This document shows positions 34,687 to 44,077 of a stretch of DNA of 64,000 nt, piece after piece (the stretch's first letter is position 1; every line of letters starts with the position of its first letter). The notes under the pieces were generated by a model. The model worked only from the letters and a program-made list of their open reading frames with translations. It was not told the origin of the DNA and made no database searches. Origin of the DNA: Kribbella italica (GTDB taxonomy: Bacteria; Actinomycetota; Actinomycetes; Propionibacteriales; Kribbellaceae); assembly GCF_014205135.1 (NCBI RefSeq), contig NZ_JACHMY010000001.1, positions 2,480,001 through 2,544,000 on the forward strand, in the 5' to 3' direction. The translations under genes and the position numbers were made by a program.

Positions 34687-36029
34687 GTTTCTGGGCGACG
34701 TGTTCGAGGTCTTCGGGACTGTGGGCGGACAGGTCGGTGCCCTTGGGGAAGTACTGGCGTAGCAGGCCGTTGGTGTTTTCGTTCGATCCCCTTTGCCAGG
34801 GCGAGTGCGGGTCGCAGAAGTAGACCGGAACGCCGGTTGCCACGGTGAACTGCTTGTGGGCGGCCATCTCGCAACCCTGGTCCCAGGTCAGCGAGCCACG
34901 TAAATGTGCGGGCAGGGTCTGGATCAAGACCACCAGCACGTCGCGGACCTCTTCGGCGGTGTGCCCGCCGGGCAGGTGCCCGAGCATGACGTAGCGGGTC
35001 GAGCGTTCGACCAGGGTCACGATCGCGGACTCGTTGCGGGTGCCGACGATCAGATCGCCTTCCCAGTGGCCAGGAACCGCCCGGTCCTCGACGTCTGCAG
35101 GGCGTTCGGAGATCATCACCATCTCGTCGACGAACCGGGGCGTGCGCTGCTCGGGCCTGCGGCGGGGTTTGCGGCGGGTGCGCCCGGTGCGCAGCGCGAC
35201 CGTGACCTCGCGGCGCAGCCCACCACGGGCCTGGACATAGATCGCCTGGTAGATCGTCTCCGGGCTCACCCGCATGCCCTCGTCGTCGGGGAACTCCATG
35301 ACCAGAGCCTGACAGATCTGCTCAGGTGACCACTGCTCCCGCAGCTTGCCCGCGACGTAGCCGCGCAGCCGGCCCTCCTGGGCCAGCATCGATTCCTTGG
35401 GCCGTGCACGACTGGCTGCCCAGGCCCGCTGCGCCCGGTGCGGCCGGTAGACGCCCTCGACCGAACGGGCGTCGATCTCGCGTTTGACCGTGGACGCCGA
35501 CCGGCCCAGCGCCCGCCCGATCGCCCGCAGCGAATCGCCCCGGCGACGCAGATCAGCGATCAACTCCCGCTCGGTCACCGTGAGGAACCGAGCATGCAGC
35601 TCGGCCTCGACGGCCGCAAGACACGGCCCTGCCGCAACAGCAATGGTGGTCACACCGGTCTTGTAGTCGATCCGGCGACCATCAGTGTGCAGGCGCGCGT
35701 CACCGATCTTGCGGACCCCCCGGTCCCAGTCCTGCGCAGTACGCTCATGCACCCCGACCTGCCGTGCCGCATCGCGGCGCCGCACCCCGCCCGCACGCAA
35801 CCGGTCGTACTCCGACCGCCCCGGATGCCCGGCCGTGCCCGTCTTCCCACGACCACGCACACCAGCCCGCCGAGCCCACCCGTACGCCGTCGCACGACTC
35901 ACCCCAACCACCCGAGCAGCACCCGAAATACTGCCGCCCTCACGATCCAGCACCTCGAAGAACCTCGCCCTCAACTCCCCAGAAACCACGATCCCCACAA
36001 CTCCCTGAAAATCCAGGGTGTTGCGGGGA
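34589..36029. mobile_element. IS30-family insertion sequence
   Basis: The element is about 1.44 kb and carries one transposase gene. Its ends are inverted: TCCTCGCAACACC at the left (34589) and TCCCCGCAACACC read inward from the right (36029), 12 of 13 identical, followed by a looser TGG/TTTT match. It lies inside the SARP gene. A target duplication cannot be read with certainty because the boundaries are ambiguous by a few bases. Confidence 0.85.
34610..35998 (-). CDS. IS30-family transposase
   Basis: The protein is 462 residues. N-terminal helix-turn-helix regions (GAARVVGVSRATAYGWARRA and SLRAIGRALGRSASTVKREI) precede the DDE catalytic core: Asp in GHWEGDLIVGT, Asp in LTWDQGCEMA, and Glu in SPWQRGSNENTNGLLRQYFP. 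All three acidic residues are present and the frame is uninterrupted, so the element is probably recent and may still be mobile. GTG start at 35998. Confidence 0.95.
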   Translation of the reverse strand: MGIVVSGELRARFFEVLDREGGSISGAARVVGVSRATAYGWARRAGVRGRGKTGTAGHPGRSEYDRLRAGGVRRRDAARQVGVHERTAQDWDRGVRKIGDARLHTDGRRIDYKTGVTTIAVAAGPCLAAVEAELHARFLTVTERELIADLRRRGDSLRAIGRALGRSASTVKREIDARSVEGVYRPHRAQRAWAASRARPKESMLAQEGRLRGYVAGKLREQWSPEQICQALVMEFPDDEGMRVSPETIYQAIYVQARGGLRREVTVALRTGRTRRKPRRRPEQRTPRFVDEMVMISERPADVEDRAVPGHWEGDLIVGTRNESAIVTLVERSTRYVMLGHLPGGHTAEEVRDVLVVLIQTLPAHLRGSLTWDQGCEMAAHKQFTVATGVPVYFCDPHSPWQRGSNENTNGLLRQYFPKGTDLSAHSPEDLEHVAQKLNGRPRKTLDWKTPAERLRDLLTTT

Positions 36030-36030
36030 T

Positions 36031-36151
36031 CGTTAGAACCTGCCCCCTACGCCGGGCCCTTCGTTTGCTGGAGGAATCGGAGCCGTCAGCCTGGCGGCAC
36101 GACCATGAGCACCGGGTCCGCGAGCTGCTGGACAGTACGACGACAGACTGA
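36031..36151 (+). pseudogene. 3' remnant of the SARP/TPR gene beyond the IS
   Basis: Immediately right of the IS the frame reads RRALRLLEESEPSAWRHDHE, then HRVRELLDST and a stop at 36149. This is the sort of ending AfsR-like TPR regulators have and has no other explanation. It is separated from its start by the IS and should not be translated as part of the regulator. Confidence 0.65.
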
Positions 36152-36195
36152 GCAGGTCCTCGCCGAGGATCGGCAGTCATCGAGCGAGACCCTAC

Positions 36196-36212
36196 ATGCG
36201 ATCGGATCGCAT
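36196..36212. promoter_or_regulatory. Perfect 17-bp palindrome upstream of tsaD
   Basis: ATGCGATC-G-GATCGCAT lies 80 bp before the tsaD start in the 140-bp gap after the SARP remnant. It could be an operator or a leader hairpin; a second small repeat (GCGAC/GTCGC) follows at 36243-36255. Confidence 0.4.
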
Positions 36213-36291
36213 TTGAGTTCAGCTCGCCTGATGGCTCCCGCCGCGACCGCGTCGCATATGCTGACGTCGTGCGACAGCTGGAACGGAGCCC

Positions 36292-37335
36292 GTGGTGACC
36301 ATCACGCTCGGCCTGGAGACCTCCTGCGACGAGACCGGCGTCGGTCTCGTCTCCGACGGCGTACTGCTCGGCCAGGCGCTCGCCTCCAGCATGGACGAGC
36401 ACATCCGGTACGGCGGCGTCGTGCCCGAGGTCGCAGCCCGCGCCCACCTGCACTCGGTCAACAGCTGCCTGCGCGAAGCCCTCGCCGAGGCCCAGCTCGA
36501 CCTCACCCAGGTCGACGCCATCGCCGTCACGTCCGGCCCCGGCCTGGCCAGCTCGCTCCACGTCGGAGTCGCCGCGGCCAAGGGCTGGTCACTCGCCCTC
36601 GGCAAACCCCTGTACGCCGTCCACCACGTCGCCGGCCACGTCGCGGCCGACACCCTCGAGCACGGCCCCCTCCCCGACCGCTCGATCGCGCTGATCGTCT
36701 CCGGCGGGCACTCGTCCCTGCTGAAGCTCGGCGACCTCGCGACCGATCCGATCATCCACCTCGGCGACACTCTCGACGACGCCGCCGGCGAGGCCTTCGA
36801 CAAGGTCGCCCGCCTGCTCGGCCTCGCCTACCCCGGCGGCCCGTCGGTCCAGCGCGCCGCCGTCGACGGCGACCCCGCGGCGATCGACCTTCCTCGCCCC
36901 CTGCTCAACAGCCGCGACGAGCGCCACCGCTACGCCTTCTCCTTCTCGGGCCTCAAGTCCGCCGTCGCCCGTCACGTCCAGTCCGCCCAGCGCAACGGAC
37001 GGCCGATCCAGACCGCCGATGTCGCCGCGTCCTTCCAGCAGTCGGTCGTCGACGTCCTCGTCGGCAAGGCGATCGCCGCCTGCACCGACCACGCCATCGA
37101 CACCCTCCTGATCGTCGGCGGCGTCGCCGCCAACGCCCACCTCCGCGAGGTCGCCACCGAGCGCTGCGCGGCCGCCGGCATCACGCTGCGCATCCCGCCG
37201 CTGCGCCTGTGCACCGACAACGGCGCCATGATCGCCGCCATCGGCGACCTCGTCGTCCGCTCCGGCGCCAAGCCGTCCGGTCTCGAGTTCAGCGCCGACT
37301 CCTCCGCACCCCTCGACCGCAGCCTGCTGATCTGA
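36292..37335 (+). CDS. tsaD: TsaD-like tRNA threonylcarbamoyladenosine transferase
   Basis: The protein is 347 residues, full length for TsaD/Gcp. Signatures present are [14 protein letters not shown] at the N-terminus, [51 protein letters not shown] and [10 protein letters not shown]. TsaD with TsaB and TsaE forms t6A37 on ANN-decoding tRNAs. The usual neighbours tsaB, tsaE and rimI are absent; the gene stands between an IS-disrupted regulator and a metal-efflux pair. It may therefore be a second, paralogous copy. Start GTG 36292 or 36295, both behind GGAG. Confidence 0.88.
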   Translation: MVTITLGLETSCDETGVGLVSDGVLLGQALASSMDEHIRYGGVVPEVAARAHLHSVNSCLREALAEAQLDLTQVDAIAVTSGPGLASSLHVGVAAAKGWSLALGKPLYAVHHVAGHVAADTLEHGPLPDRSIALIVSGGHSSLLKLGDLATDPIIHLGDTLDDAAGEAFDKVARLLGLAYPGGPSVQRAAVDGDPAAIDLPRPLLNSRDERHRYAFSFSGLKSAVARHVQSAQRNGRPIQTADVAASFQQSVVDVLVGKAIAACTDHAIDTLLIVGGVAANAHLREVATERCAAAGITLRIPPLRLCTDNGAMIAAIGDLVVRSGAKPSGLEFSADSSAPLDRSLLI

Positions 37336-37361
37336 CGCTCCCGGACCGCGATGCGCCTGAG

Positions 37362-38102
37362 TCAGTCGCAGCAGCCGTCGGTGCAGGTGCCGCCCGAGCA
37401 CCCACAACTGCTAGTCCCGCCGGCGATCGGCGCACAGCACCCTTCCCCACGCCAGGCTTCGAGCCCCTCGCGCACAGCGACACCGGCGATCACGAGACCC
37501 GCGATCGGGTCGGCCCAGCCCCAGCCGAGCGTCGCGTTCAGCACCAGGCCGATCAGCAGGACAGCCGACAAATAGGTGCACAACAGCGTCTGAGTGGAAT
37601 CGGCCACGACAGCGTTGGACCCAAGAGCCTTGCCGGTACGGCGTTGAGCCCACGACAGGAACGGCATCACGACCAGCGACGCGATCGCCAGCCCGATGCC
37701 GACCGGCGACGGCTCGGGATCCGCACCCGTGATGAGAGTCCGCACCGACTCGAACCCGACGTACGCCGCCAGTCCGAAGAACGAGAACGCGAGCAGCCGC
37801 AGCGCCTGCTTCTCCCGGGTCTCGGGCATCCGGTGCCGGAACTGCCACAGGATGATCAGCCCACTGGAGACCTCGACAACCGAGTCCAGACCGAACCCGA
37901 CCAGCGCCACCGACCCCGCAACGAGCCCCGCGGTGATCGCGACGACAGCCTCGATCACGTTGTAGGTCACCGACGCACCCGCCAGCAGCTGCGCGCGCCG
38001 GCCGAGCTTGCGACGCAGCTCCGGATCGGCGGTCCACGTGCTCGCCGGAGCCTGCACCGGCTCCAGCGAAAGCTCGATCCGCGGACCGTCGTGGTTGCTC
38101 AT
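37362..38102 (-). CDS. Cation diffusion facilitator with Cys-rich tail
   Basis: The protein is 246 residues. Hydrophobic segments, the motif VGFGLDSVVEVSSGLI and the segment NAVVADSTQTLLC mark a cation-efflux (CDF-like) transporter with Asp metal ligands. The C-terminal cytoplasmic metal domain is shortened and replaced by a cysteine-rich tail (CCAPIAGGTSSCGCSGGTC, then TDGCCD) suited to soft metals such as Cd, Pb, Zn or Cu. The ATG at 38102 overlaps the stop of the CmtR-like sensor gene (ATGA), so the exporter is controlled by that sensor. Confidence 0.88.
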   Translation of the reverse strand: MSNHDGPRIELSLEPVQAPASTWTADPELRRKLGRRAQLLAGASVTYNVIEAVVAITAGLVAGSVALVGFGLDSVVEVSSGLIILWQFRHRMPETREKQALRLLAFSFFGLAAYVGFESVRTLITGADPEPSPVGIGLAIASLVVMPFLSWAQRRTGKALGSNAVVADSTQTLLCTYLSAVLLIGLVLNATLGWGWADPIAGLVIAGVAVREGLEAWRGEGCCAPIAGGTSSCGCSGGTCTDGCCD

Positions 38103-38488
38103 GGCAACGTCTTCTGACCGTAGTTGGGACACAGGGCGACAGCATCACCGGTCAACCCGAGCAGCCGCTCGGCCGCCGACAGCAGCTCAAGAGTCGCCTC
38201 GGGATGGGTCAATGTGAACACCGACGCCCGACCGACCGGCCGGGACTCGACCAGCCCGCAGTCCCGCAAGCAGGCAAGATGCTTCGACACCGTGGACTGC
38301 GCCAGACCGAGATGCTCCGTCAGGTCCACCACCCGATGCTCCCCCAGCGCCAGGTGCCGCACGATCGCCAGCCGCGAGGCATCACTGAACCCATTGAACA
38401 GACAGGCCGCAACCGACAACGCGGCAGCCTCGTCGACCACGTCCGGCCCGGACCGCAACTCAACGTCAACCGGTGTCTTCATCGCCAT
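38099..38488 (-). CDS. ArsR/SmtB metalloregulator, CmtR-like
   Basis: The protein is 129 residues with a winged helix in the middle (DLTEHLGLAQSTVSKHLACL, then RDCGLVESRPVGRASVFTL). The Cys pair in LACLRDC together with the C-terminal Cys in ALCPNYG matches the Cd(II)/Pb(II) site of mycobacterial CmtR. It should derepress the coupled CDF exporter when soft metal binds. The palindrome at 38492-38504, 3 nt from the start codon, is the likely operator. Confidence 0.9.
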   Translation of the reverse strand: MAMKTPVDVELRSGPDVVDEAAALSVAACLFNGFSDASRLAIVRHLALGEHRVVDLTEHLGLAQSTVSKHLACLRDCGLVESRPVGRASVFTLTHPEATLELLSAAERLLGLTGDAVALCPNYGQKTLP

Positions 38489-38491
38489 TCA

Positions 38492-38504
38492 GCGATACTA
38501 TCGC
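38492..38504. promoter_or_regulatory. Probable CmtR-type operator
   Basis: GCGATA-C-TATCGC is a perfect palindrome directly before the start codon of the metalloregulator at 38488. The tight spacing suggests a short or absent leader with the repressor covering the promoter. Confidence 0.55.
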
Positions 38505-38548
38505 CAACCGCAGTGCTTAGGAAACCCCGGCTCCGTAGCGACGAAAAA

Positions 38549-38565
38549 CCGGGTAAAATACCCGG
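38549..38565. other. Short stable hairpin upstream of the APC permease
   Basis: CCGGGTA-AAA-TACCCGG lies in the 158-bp divergent gap between the metalloregulator and the APC permease. It could terminate antisense transcripts or be an operator. The gap also contains A-rich and GCTTAGG stretches, but I could not fit a known riboswitch. Confidence 0.35.
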
Positions 38566-38646
38566 CCCGCACCGCGTGAACACGCTTTCTCACACGCCTC
38601 TAACAGCGATTACGGAGTGGCCCGGAAGTCGTGCATCCTGGCTCGC

Positions 38647-40626
38647 GTGACCACACAGGACGAGTACGTCGTACCGGCCACTGTCGAAGGATCGAGCTCG
38701 CCCGGCGGTGGCAGCCGGGGTCTGTCCGGATGGCTTCTGCAGCACCGGGTGCAACCTGTCGGTCCCGAGGCCGGCGAGGGGCACGCGCCGCCGCAGTCCT
38801 GGTGGAAGGTGATGTGCCTGACCGGCGTCGACTACTTCTCGACGCTGTCGTACCTGCCAGGCATCGCCGCGCTCGCGGCCGGTGCTTTGTCGCCGTTGGC
38901 AACGTTACTGATCGTCGCTCTGACGTTGCTGGGCATGCTTCCGATGTACCGCCGGGTCGCCAAGGAGAGCCCGCACGGCCAGGGGTCGATCGCGATGCTG
39001 GAGAACCTGCTGCCGTTCTGGCGCGGCAAGATCTTCGTCCTGGTCCTGCTCGGCTTCGTCGCGACGTCGTGGATCATCACCATCACGCTGTCCTCGGCCG
39101 ACGCGACCGTGCACCTGGTCGAGAACCCGTACTCCCCCGGCTTCCTGCACGGCCAGGAGGTCGCGGTCACCGTCGTCCTGCTGCTCGTGCTCGGCGGCGT
39201 CTTCCTGCTCGGCTTCAGCGAGGCCGTCGGGGTCGCGATCCCGCTGGTCGGCATCTTCCTGGTCCTCAACGCCACGATCATCGTCGTCGGCCTGTACGAC
39301 GTACTGACGGTGCAAGGCGCCTTCTCCGGCTGGGTCGACGCGTTGACCGACGGCCGCGAGGGCATCGGTGGTGTCGTCGGTCCGGCGGTCCTCGCCTTTC
39401 CGCTGCTCGTGCTCGGGCTGTCCGGCTTCGAGACCGGCGTCAGCATGATGCCGCTCGTGGCCGCGAACGGCGAGGACGCCGAGAAGCGCCTCGCCGACCG
39501 GATCCGCAACACCAAGAAGCTGCTCACCGCGGCCGCCCTGATCATGAGCGTCTACCTGCTCGCCAGCAGCTTCATCACCACCGTGCTGATCCCGGCCGAC
39601 GAGTTCGAGCCGGGCGGCGAGGCCAGTGGCCGGGCCCTGGCCTACCTGGCCCACGAGAAGCTCGGCGAGGGGTTCGGCACGGTCTACGACCTGAGCAGCG
39701 TGCTCATCCTGTGGTTCGCCGGCGCCTCGGCGATGGCCGGCCTGATCAACATCGTGCCGCGCTACCTCCCGGCGTACGGGATGGCTCCGGAGTGGGGCCG
39801 GGCCGTCCGGCCGGTGGTCCTGGTCTACACCGCGATCAGCATCGTCATCACCGTTGCCTTCGGCGCCGATGTCGACGCCCAGGCCGGCGCGTACGCGACC
39901 GGGATCCTGATGATGATGGTCTCCGGCGCGGTCGCCGTCACCATCTCCGCGGTCAAGCGCCGCCAGCGCCGGGCCGCCCCGGCCTTCACCGTGCTCACGC
40001 TCGTCCTGCTGTACGCGCTGGTCGAGAACATCATCGAGAAGCCCGACGGCATCGCGATCTCCGCGCTGTTCATCGCGGGCATCGTCACGGTCTCGCTGGT
40101 GTCCCGCGTGTCCCGGACCACCGAGCTGCGCGCGGACCAGATCGAGTTCGACGACGCGGCCCGCGGTTTCATCACCGACTCGATCCGCCACGACGGCATC
40201 CTCAACCTGATCGCCAACCAGCGCCAGGCCGGCGACGCGGCCGAGTACGCCGGCAAGGAGGCCGACGTCCGGACCGCGGACCCGGTCCCGCACCGGACCG
40301 ACATCGTCTTCCTCGAGATCGAGGTCGTCGACCCGTCCACCTTCAGCGACGTCCTGCGGGTGCGCGGGGTCGAGGTGGACGGCTACCGGGTCCTGCGGGC
40401 CGACAGTCCCGCCGTACCGAACGCCATCGCGGCCATCCTGCTGGCGCTGCGCGACACCACCGGCGTCACGCCGCACTGCCACTTCGAGTGGTCCGAGGGC
40501 AACCCGCTCAACCATCTGCTCCGCTACCTCATCCTCGGCCGCGGCGACACCGCACCGGTGGTCCGCGAGATCATCCGCCAGCACGAGCCCGACCCGGCCC
40601 GGCGGCCGGGCATCCACGTGGGGTGA
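38647..40626 (+). CDS. APC-superfamily permease with cytoplasmic C-terminal domain
   Basis: From the GTG at 38647 the protein has 659 residues. About twelve hydrophobic segments begin after [20 protein letters not shown], an N-terminal signature of KimA/YdaO-like and related APC transporters. The last about 150 residues form a hydrophilic domain ending in [20 protein letters not shown], a conserved C-terminus in this subgroup. Amino acid or potassium uptake are the main possibilities; the sequence alone does not decide. The GTG at 38617 is an alternative start. It is convergent with terC at 40699. Confidence 0.82.
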   Translation: MTTQDEYVVPATVEGSSSPGGGSRGLSGWLLQHRVQPVGPEAGEGHAPPQSWWKVMCLTGVDYFSTLSYLPGIAALAAGALSPLATLLIVALTLLGMLPMYRRVAKESPHGQGSIAMLENLLPFWRGKIFVLVLLGFVATSWIITITLSSADATVHLVENPYSPGFLHGQEVAVTVVLLLVLGGVFLLGFSEAVGVAIPLVGIFLVLNATIIVVGLYDVLTVQGAFSGWVDALTDGREGIGGVVGPAVLAFPLLVLGLSGFETGVSMMPLVAANGEDAEKRLADRIRNTKKLLTAAALIMSVYLLASSFITTVLIPADEFEPGGEASGRALAYLAHEKLGEGFGTVYDLSSVLILWFAGASAMAGLINIVPRYLPAYGMAPEWGRAVRPVVLVYTAISIVITVAFGADVDAQAGAYATGILMMMVSGAVAVTISAVKRRQRRAAPAFTVLTLVLLYALVENIIEKPDGIAISALFIAGIVTVSLVSRVSRTTELRADQIEFDDAARGFITDSIRHDGILNLIANQRQAGDAAEYAGKEADVRTADPVPHRTDIVFLEIEVVDPSTFSDVLRVRGVEVDGYRVLRADSPAVPNAIAAILLALRDTTGVTPHCHFEWSEGNPLNHLLRYLILGRGDTAPVVREIIRQHEPDPARRPGIHVG

Positions 40627-40698
40627 CCTGTTCGGTACGAGGCCAGGGTCCAACCTCCCGTCACTCGGGCAGAGGTCGGCGTGCTCCGGCTCCTCGGG

Positions 40699-41706
40699 TC
40701 AGCGATCGCCCTCGGTATCGGGTGTGCGGTGCCCGCGCAGCGAGCCGGCGTGGGCCTTGGCCGCCGGGTCGTTGCGAGTCTTCAGCAGGCTGGCGACGAC
40801 CACGACGACGAGGATGCCGACGATCACGCCGAGGCTGACCGGGGTCTTCACCTCGGGGATGCTCTCGTTGATGTCGACGTGGGCCCAGTGCAGGATCAGC
40901 TTGACGCCGATGAAGGCCAGGATCACCGCGAGCCCCGCGGACAGGTAGACCAGCCGGTCCAGCAGCCCCTTGACCAGGAAGAACAGCGCCCGCAGCCCGA
41001 GCAGGGCGAAGGCGTTCGCGGCGAACACGATGAACGCCTCCTCGGTGACGCCGAACACCGCGGGGATCGAGTCGAGCGCGAACAGCAGGTCGACGCCACC
41101 GATGGCCACCAGTACGACGAACAGCGGCGTGGTCACCCGCCGGCCGTCGATCTTCGCGAACAGCTTGCCGCCGACGTACTCGTCGGAGATCGGCAGGATC
41201 CGCCGGGCGGTCTTCACCACGACGTTGTTCTCGACGTCGGGATCCTCGTTGCGGTGCCGGAACAGCTGGACCGCGGTGAACAGGAGCAACAGGCCGAAGA
41301 CCACGAACATGAACGAGAACAGCGACAGCAGCGTCGCCCCGACCGCGATGAACACCGCCCGCATCAGCAGCGCGAGCACGATCCCGAACGTCAGCACCTT
41401 GTGCTGGTGCTCCTCCGGAACCGCGAACGTGGTCATGATGATGACGAACACGAACAGGTTGTCGACCGACAGGCTCTTCTCGACGATGTACCCCGCGAAG
41501 TACTGCGCGCCGAAGTCACCGCCGTACACGCTCGCGAACCACACCCCGAACCCGATCGCCACCGCGACGTAGAACACCGACCACGCGGTCGCCTCGGCGA
41601 ACCCGACCCGGTGCGGCCGCAGCGCCGCCAGGATCAGGTCCACCGCCAGCAACACCACGATCAACCCGATGGTAACCGCCCAGGTCAGCCCACTGATCTC
41701 CAGCAC
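40699..41706 (-). CDS. TerC family integral membrane protein
   Basis: The protein is 335 residues with about nine hydrophobic segments and the TerC hallmarks: an acidic SLSVDNLFVFVIIM segment, and GGVDLLFALDSIPAVFGVTE with conserved Asp residues. TerC-like proteins (Alx, MeeF/MeeY types) are linked to manganese export and metal loading of exported proteins, and were first described in tellurite resistance. The C-terminal tail is hydrophilic. Single gene; the ATG at 41706 gives a normal N-terminus. Confidence 0.92.
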   Translation of the reverse strand: MLEISGLTWAVTIGLIVVLLAVDLILAALRPHRVGFAEATAWSVFYVAVAIGFGVWFASVYGGDFGAQYFAGYIVEKSLSVDNLFVFVIIMTTFAVPEEHQHKVLTFGIVLALLMRAVFIAVGATLLSLFSFMFVVFGLLLLFTAVQLFRHRNEDPDVENNVVVKTARRILPISDEYVGGKLFAKIDGRRVTTPLFVVLVAIGGVDLLFALDSIPAVFGVTEEAFIVFAANAFALLGLRALFFLVKGLLDRLVYLSAGLAVILAFIGVKLILHWAHVDINESIPEVKTPVSLGVIVGILVVVVVASLLKTRNDPAAKAHAGSLRGHRTPDTEGDR

Positions 41707-41779
41707 TCGCCCTCCAAGTCGCGCCCCGACGTGAACCCCAAGGATGCCGGGTCAACGCAAGCCCACCGCGACGACGCGC

Positions 41780-43144
41780 TCAGGTGTAGATGAACTGCGC
41801 GGTCGCCCGGCACGAGGCCGAGGGCACGACCCGCACCCAGTGCGCGCTGAAGCCGGTCGGGAAGGTGAAGGACTCGTAGCCCTCGGCCCCGACCGTGATC
41901 GTCCGGTAGCGGCGGAAGTCGCCGGTGCCCTTGAAGTCGACCTCGACCTGGAAGTCGACCGGCTCGGTGGCCTCGTGGGACAGGTGCAGGCACTTGTGCT
42001 CGAAACCGGTCATCAGGTACGGGTCGGACGGTACGCCGGCCTCGACGCCGGACTCCCACCACGGCCCACCCCAGCCCTGCGGCTTGCCCCACGACCAGAG
42101 GTCGTCGGTCTTGCCGAACCACAGGTTGGCCTGCGGCTGCCCGGCGACCGGGTTGGCGTCGTGGATCGGCGTGGTCTGGTCGCCGGCCAGGACGAGCAGC
42201 CCGTTCCAGGAGCAGAAGTCGCCGACGATCCGCAGGTGCGACGCGATCGGCCGGATCCCCCACACGGCGTTGCCGTAGGTCAGGGACGGCAGCTCGTAGA
42301 ACATGCCGCTGGCGTCCATCAGCAGACGCTCGGACTCGACCTCGCGGATCCGCGGCCACTCGGTGGTGAAGGCGTGATCCTGGGTGTGGGTCGACTTCGG
42401 CAGCCGGTAGACCTTCCAGCCGGTCTGCGGGAGGTAGACGTGCAACAGCGCGGACGCGCGGTCCTGCCCGACGGCGTACAGGGCGTCGCCCATGCCGTTG
42501 GCGCTGGCCAGCGTGTTGAACTGGGTCTTGGCCAGGATCGTCCAGGCGGTGCCGTCCCACTCCGCGAGCCGCCCTTCGCTCTCACCGGCCGGGAAGTCCT
42601 TCTCGTAGTACGAGTTGTTGACCACCACGACCCGGCCGTGCCGGGTGTAGGCGTCCTTGAAGTGGGCGTAGCCGGTGACGCCGAGCTCGAGGCACAGGTC
42701 GGCGAGCTGCTTGACCTCCAGGCTGTGGACGTCGACCTCGAGGAACTCGCCCTCCATGCCGACCATGTAGACCTTGTTCGCCTCGTCGGTCAGGTGCCGG
42801 CAGGTCGCGGTGAGCCGGACGTCGACCAGCTCGTCGATGGTCCGGACGTTGCCGTCGACATCGATCACGTGCGGCCCGATGAACAGCTGGCTCGTCTCGC
42901 GGTGCACCAGCCGGTTGGCGTAGGTGCCGACGACGCTCGCGGGGTGCTTGGTGAGCTCCAGGTTGTCGTCGATCGTGAACAGCCCGGTCCCACCGCCGGT
43001 GGCGCTCTTGTGGGCGACGTACGTGACGAACCAGAGCCTGTTCGCCCACGGCATCAAGGCGCCGATCCCGGTCTCGCTGCGGGGAGTGTGGTCGGCCTTG
43101 ACCGCAAGACGCGGCAGGACGCCGCTGATCGCGTGGTGACTCAT
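41780..43144 (-). CDS. Propeller-like protein of unknown function
   Basis: The protein is 454 residues, cytosolic (no signal peptide), and beta-rich throughout with repeated short Trp/Tyr/Gly strands (ANRLWFVTYVAH, NKVYMVGMEGEFLEVDV, GRLAEWDGTAWTIL, NGLLVLAGDQTTP, ANLWFGKTDDLWSWGKPQGW). This is most like a seven-bladed propeller with a C-terminal beta-sandwich (VDFQVEVDFKGTGDFRRY to the end). No catalytic motif is evident. A good Shine-Dalgarno (GAGAGAGG) precedes the ATG at 43144. It lies 37 bp after the IclR gene on the same strand and is probably controlled with it, which suggests a role in uptake or breakdown of a carbohydrate or aromatic acid. Confidence 0.65.
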   Translation of the reverse strand: MSHHAISGVLPRLAVKADHTPRSETGIGALMPWANRLWFVTYVAHKSATGGGTGLFTIDDNLELTKHPASVVGTYANRLVHRETSQLFIGPHVIDVDGNVRTIDELVDVRLTATCRHLTDEANKVYMVGMEGEFLEVDVHSLEVKQLADLCLELGVTGYAHFKDAYTRHGRVVVVNNSYYEKDFPAGESEGRLAEWDGTAWTILAKTQFNTLASANGMGDALYAVGQDRASALLHVYLPQTGWKVYRLPKSTHTQDHAFTTEWPRIREVESERLLMDASGMFYELPSLTYGNAVWGIRPIASHLRIVGDFCSWNGLLVLAGDQTTPIHDANPVAGQPQANLWFGKTDDLWSWGKPQGWGGPWWESGVEAGVPSDPYLMTGFEHKCLHLSHEATEPVDFQVEVDFKGTGDFRRYRTITVGAEGYESFTFPTGFSAHWVRVVPSASCRATAQFIYT

Positions 43145-43181
43145 GAGTTGCCTCTCTCGCGCTGGGCGCGGGACTAGCTGG

Positions 43182-43928
43182 TCAGTGGGCGGCGTCGATC
43201 GAGGTCTCGACCTCGCGCCGGGCTTCGTGCAGCAGCAGCCGGAGCTTGTCGTCGCTCGCCACGTCGCGGGGACCGTGGAGAGCGAGCGCTACGGGGTGCC
43301 CGTCGTACGGACGGAGCGGGATCGCCGCGGCGACGTAGTTCTCGACGTCGCGGTAGCCGTCGTCGATCAGGCAGTCGAAGGTGACGTTCGAACGGGCGAC
43401 CTCGATGACGCCGTGCGGATCGGCCGGGACGTGGGGATGTGGCCGTGCCCAGCCGAAGCGGGCCCGCGAGTGCTCCAGCAGCTCCAGGGCCTCGGAGTCG
43501 GGCAGGTCCGCGATCAACCGCATCGCGGGGGCCGAGAGGTGCATCGGATAACCGTGGCCCTCGAACAGCACCGGCTGCCGGCCCTCTGCCGAGCGCAGGA
43601 AGTAGATCAGCTCCTGCCGCCACAGCATGCAGATCGACAGCGTCATCCCCGGCACCTGGTCCGCGGCCTCCTGCATCGCCCGGCGCGGTGTCTCCATGAT
43701 GCTGAAGTGCGGACGCGCCCCGAGAGCGATCGAGAGCAACCCGTAGTCCGGGGCGTAGCTGCGGTAGCTCTCCTTGCGCACGTACCCCGCAGTGGCCAGC
43801 GTGGCGAGCATCCGCGACGCCGTGCTCTGGTGCAGCTCCAGAGCCTTGGCCACCTCGGTCGCCGTCACCGGCCCATCCGCCTCCACGAGATGCCGAAGCA
43901 TCTCCAGACCACGCAGCAACGACTGCAT
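43182..43928 (-). CDS. IclR family transcriptional regulator
   Basis: From the ATG at 43928 the protein has 248 residues (a frame extension to 44000 exists). The winged helix (VTATEVAKALELHQSTASRM, then LATLATAGYVRKE) occupies the first about 65 residues and the IclR effector domain follows (GMTLSICMLWRQELIYFLRS; later IEVARSNVTFDCLIDDGYRD). ATG 43928 is favoured because it follows AAGGCAAGGG at good spacing and gives a normal IclR N-terminus; the upstream alternatives run through the operator palindrome. It probably controls itself and the propeller-like gene downstream. Confidence 0.88.
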   Translation of the reverse strand: MQSLLRGLEMLRHLVEADGPVTATEVAKALELHQSTASRMLATLATAGYVRKESYRSYAPDYGLLSIALGARPHFSIMETPRRAMQEAADQVPGMTLSICMLWRQELIYFLRSAEGRQPVLFEGHGYPMHLSAPAMRLIADLPDSEALELLEHSRARFGWARPHPHVPADPHGVIEVARSNVTFDCLIDDGYRDVENYVAAAIPLRPYDGHPVALALHGPRDVASDDKLRLLLHEARREVETSIDAAH

Positions 43929-43970
43929 CTGGCCCTTGCCTTCGCGCGCATCACCCTGCATACCGAGGAA

Positions 43971-43998
43971 GTTAACATGCACATACTGCATGATCAAC
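43971..43998. promoter_or_regulatory. Probable IclR operator
   Basis: CATGCA (43976-43981) and TGCATG (43987-43992) flank 5 nt, and the match extends outward with one slip to GTT on the left and AAC on the right. The site is AT-rich and lies 43 bp before the chosen IclR start. Confidence 0.55.
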
Positions 43999-44077
43999 AT
44001 CTAGGCGCACGATCCTGCACATTCACCCGGTGAAGTCACCGCACCTGAGGACTCGAACTGCTGACCGGCCGTGCCGA

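Noticed and set aside
38505..38646. c-di-AMP (ydaO) riboswitch before the APC permease
   Set aside because: The permease resembles KimA-like transporters and the leader has one hairpin, but I could not fit the conserved ydaO core to this stretch.
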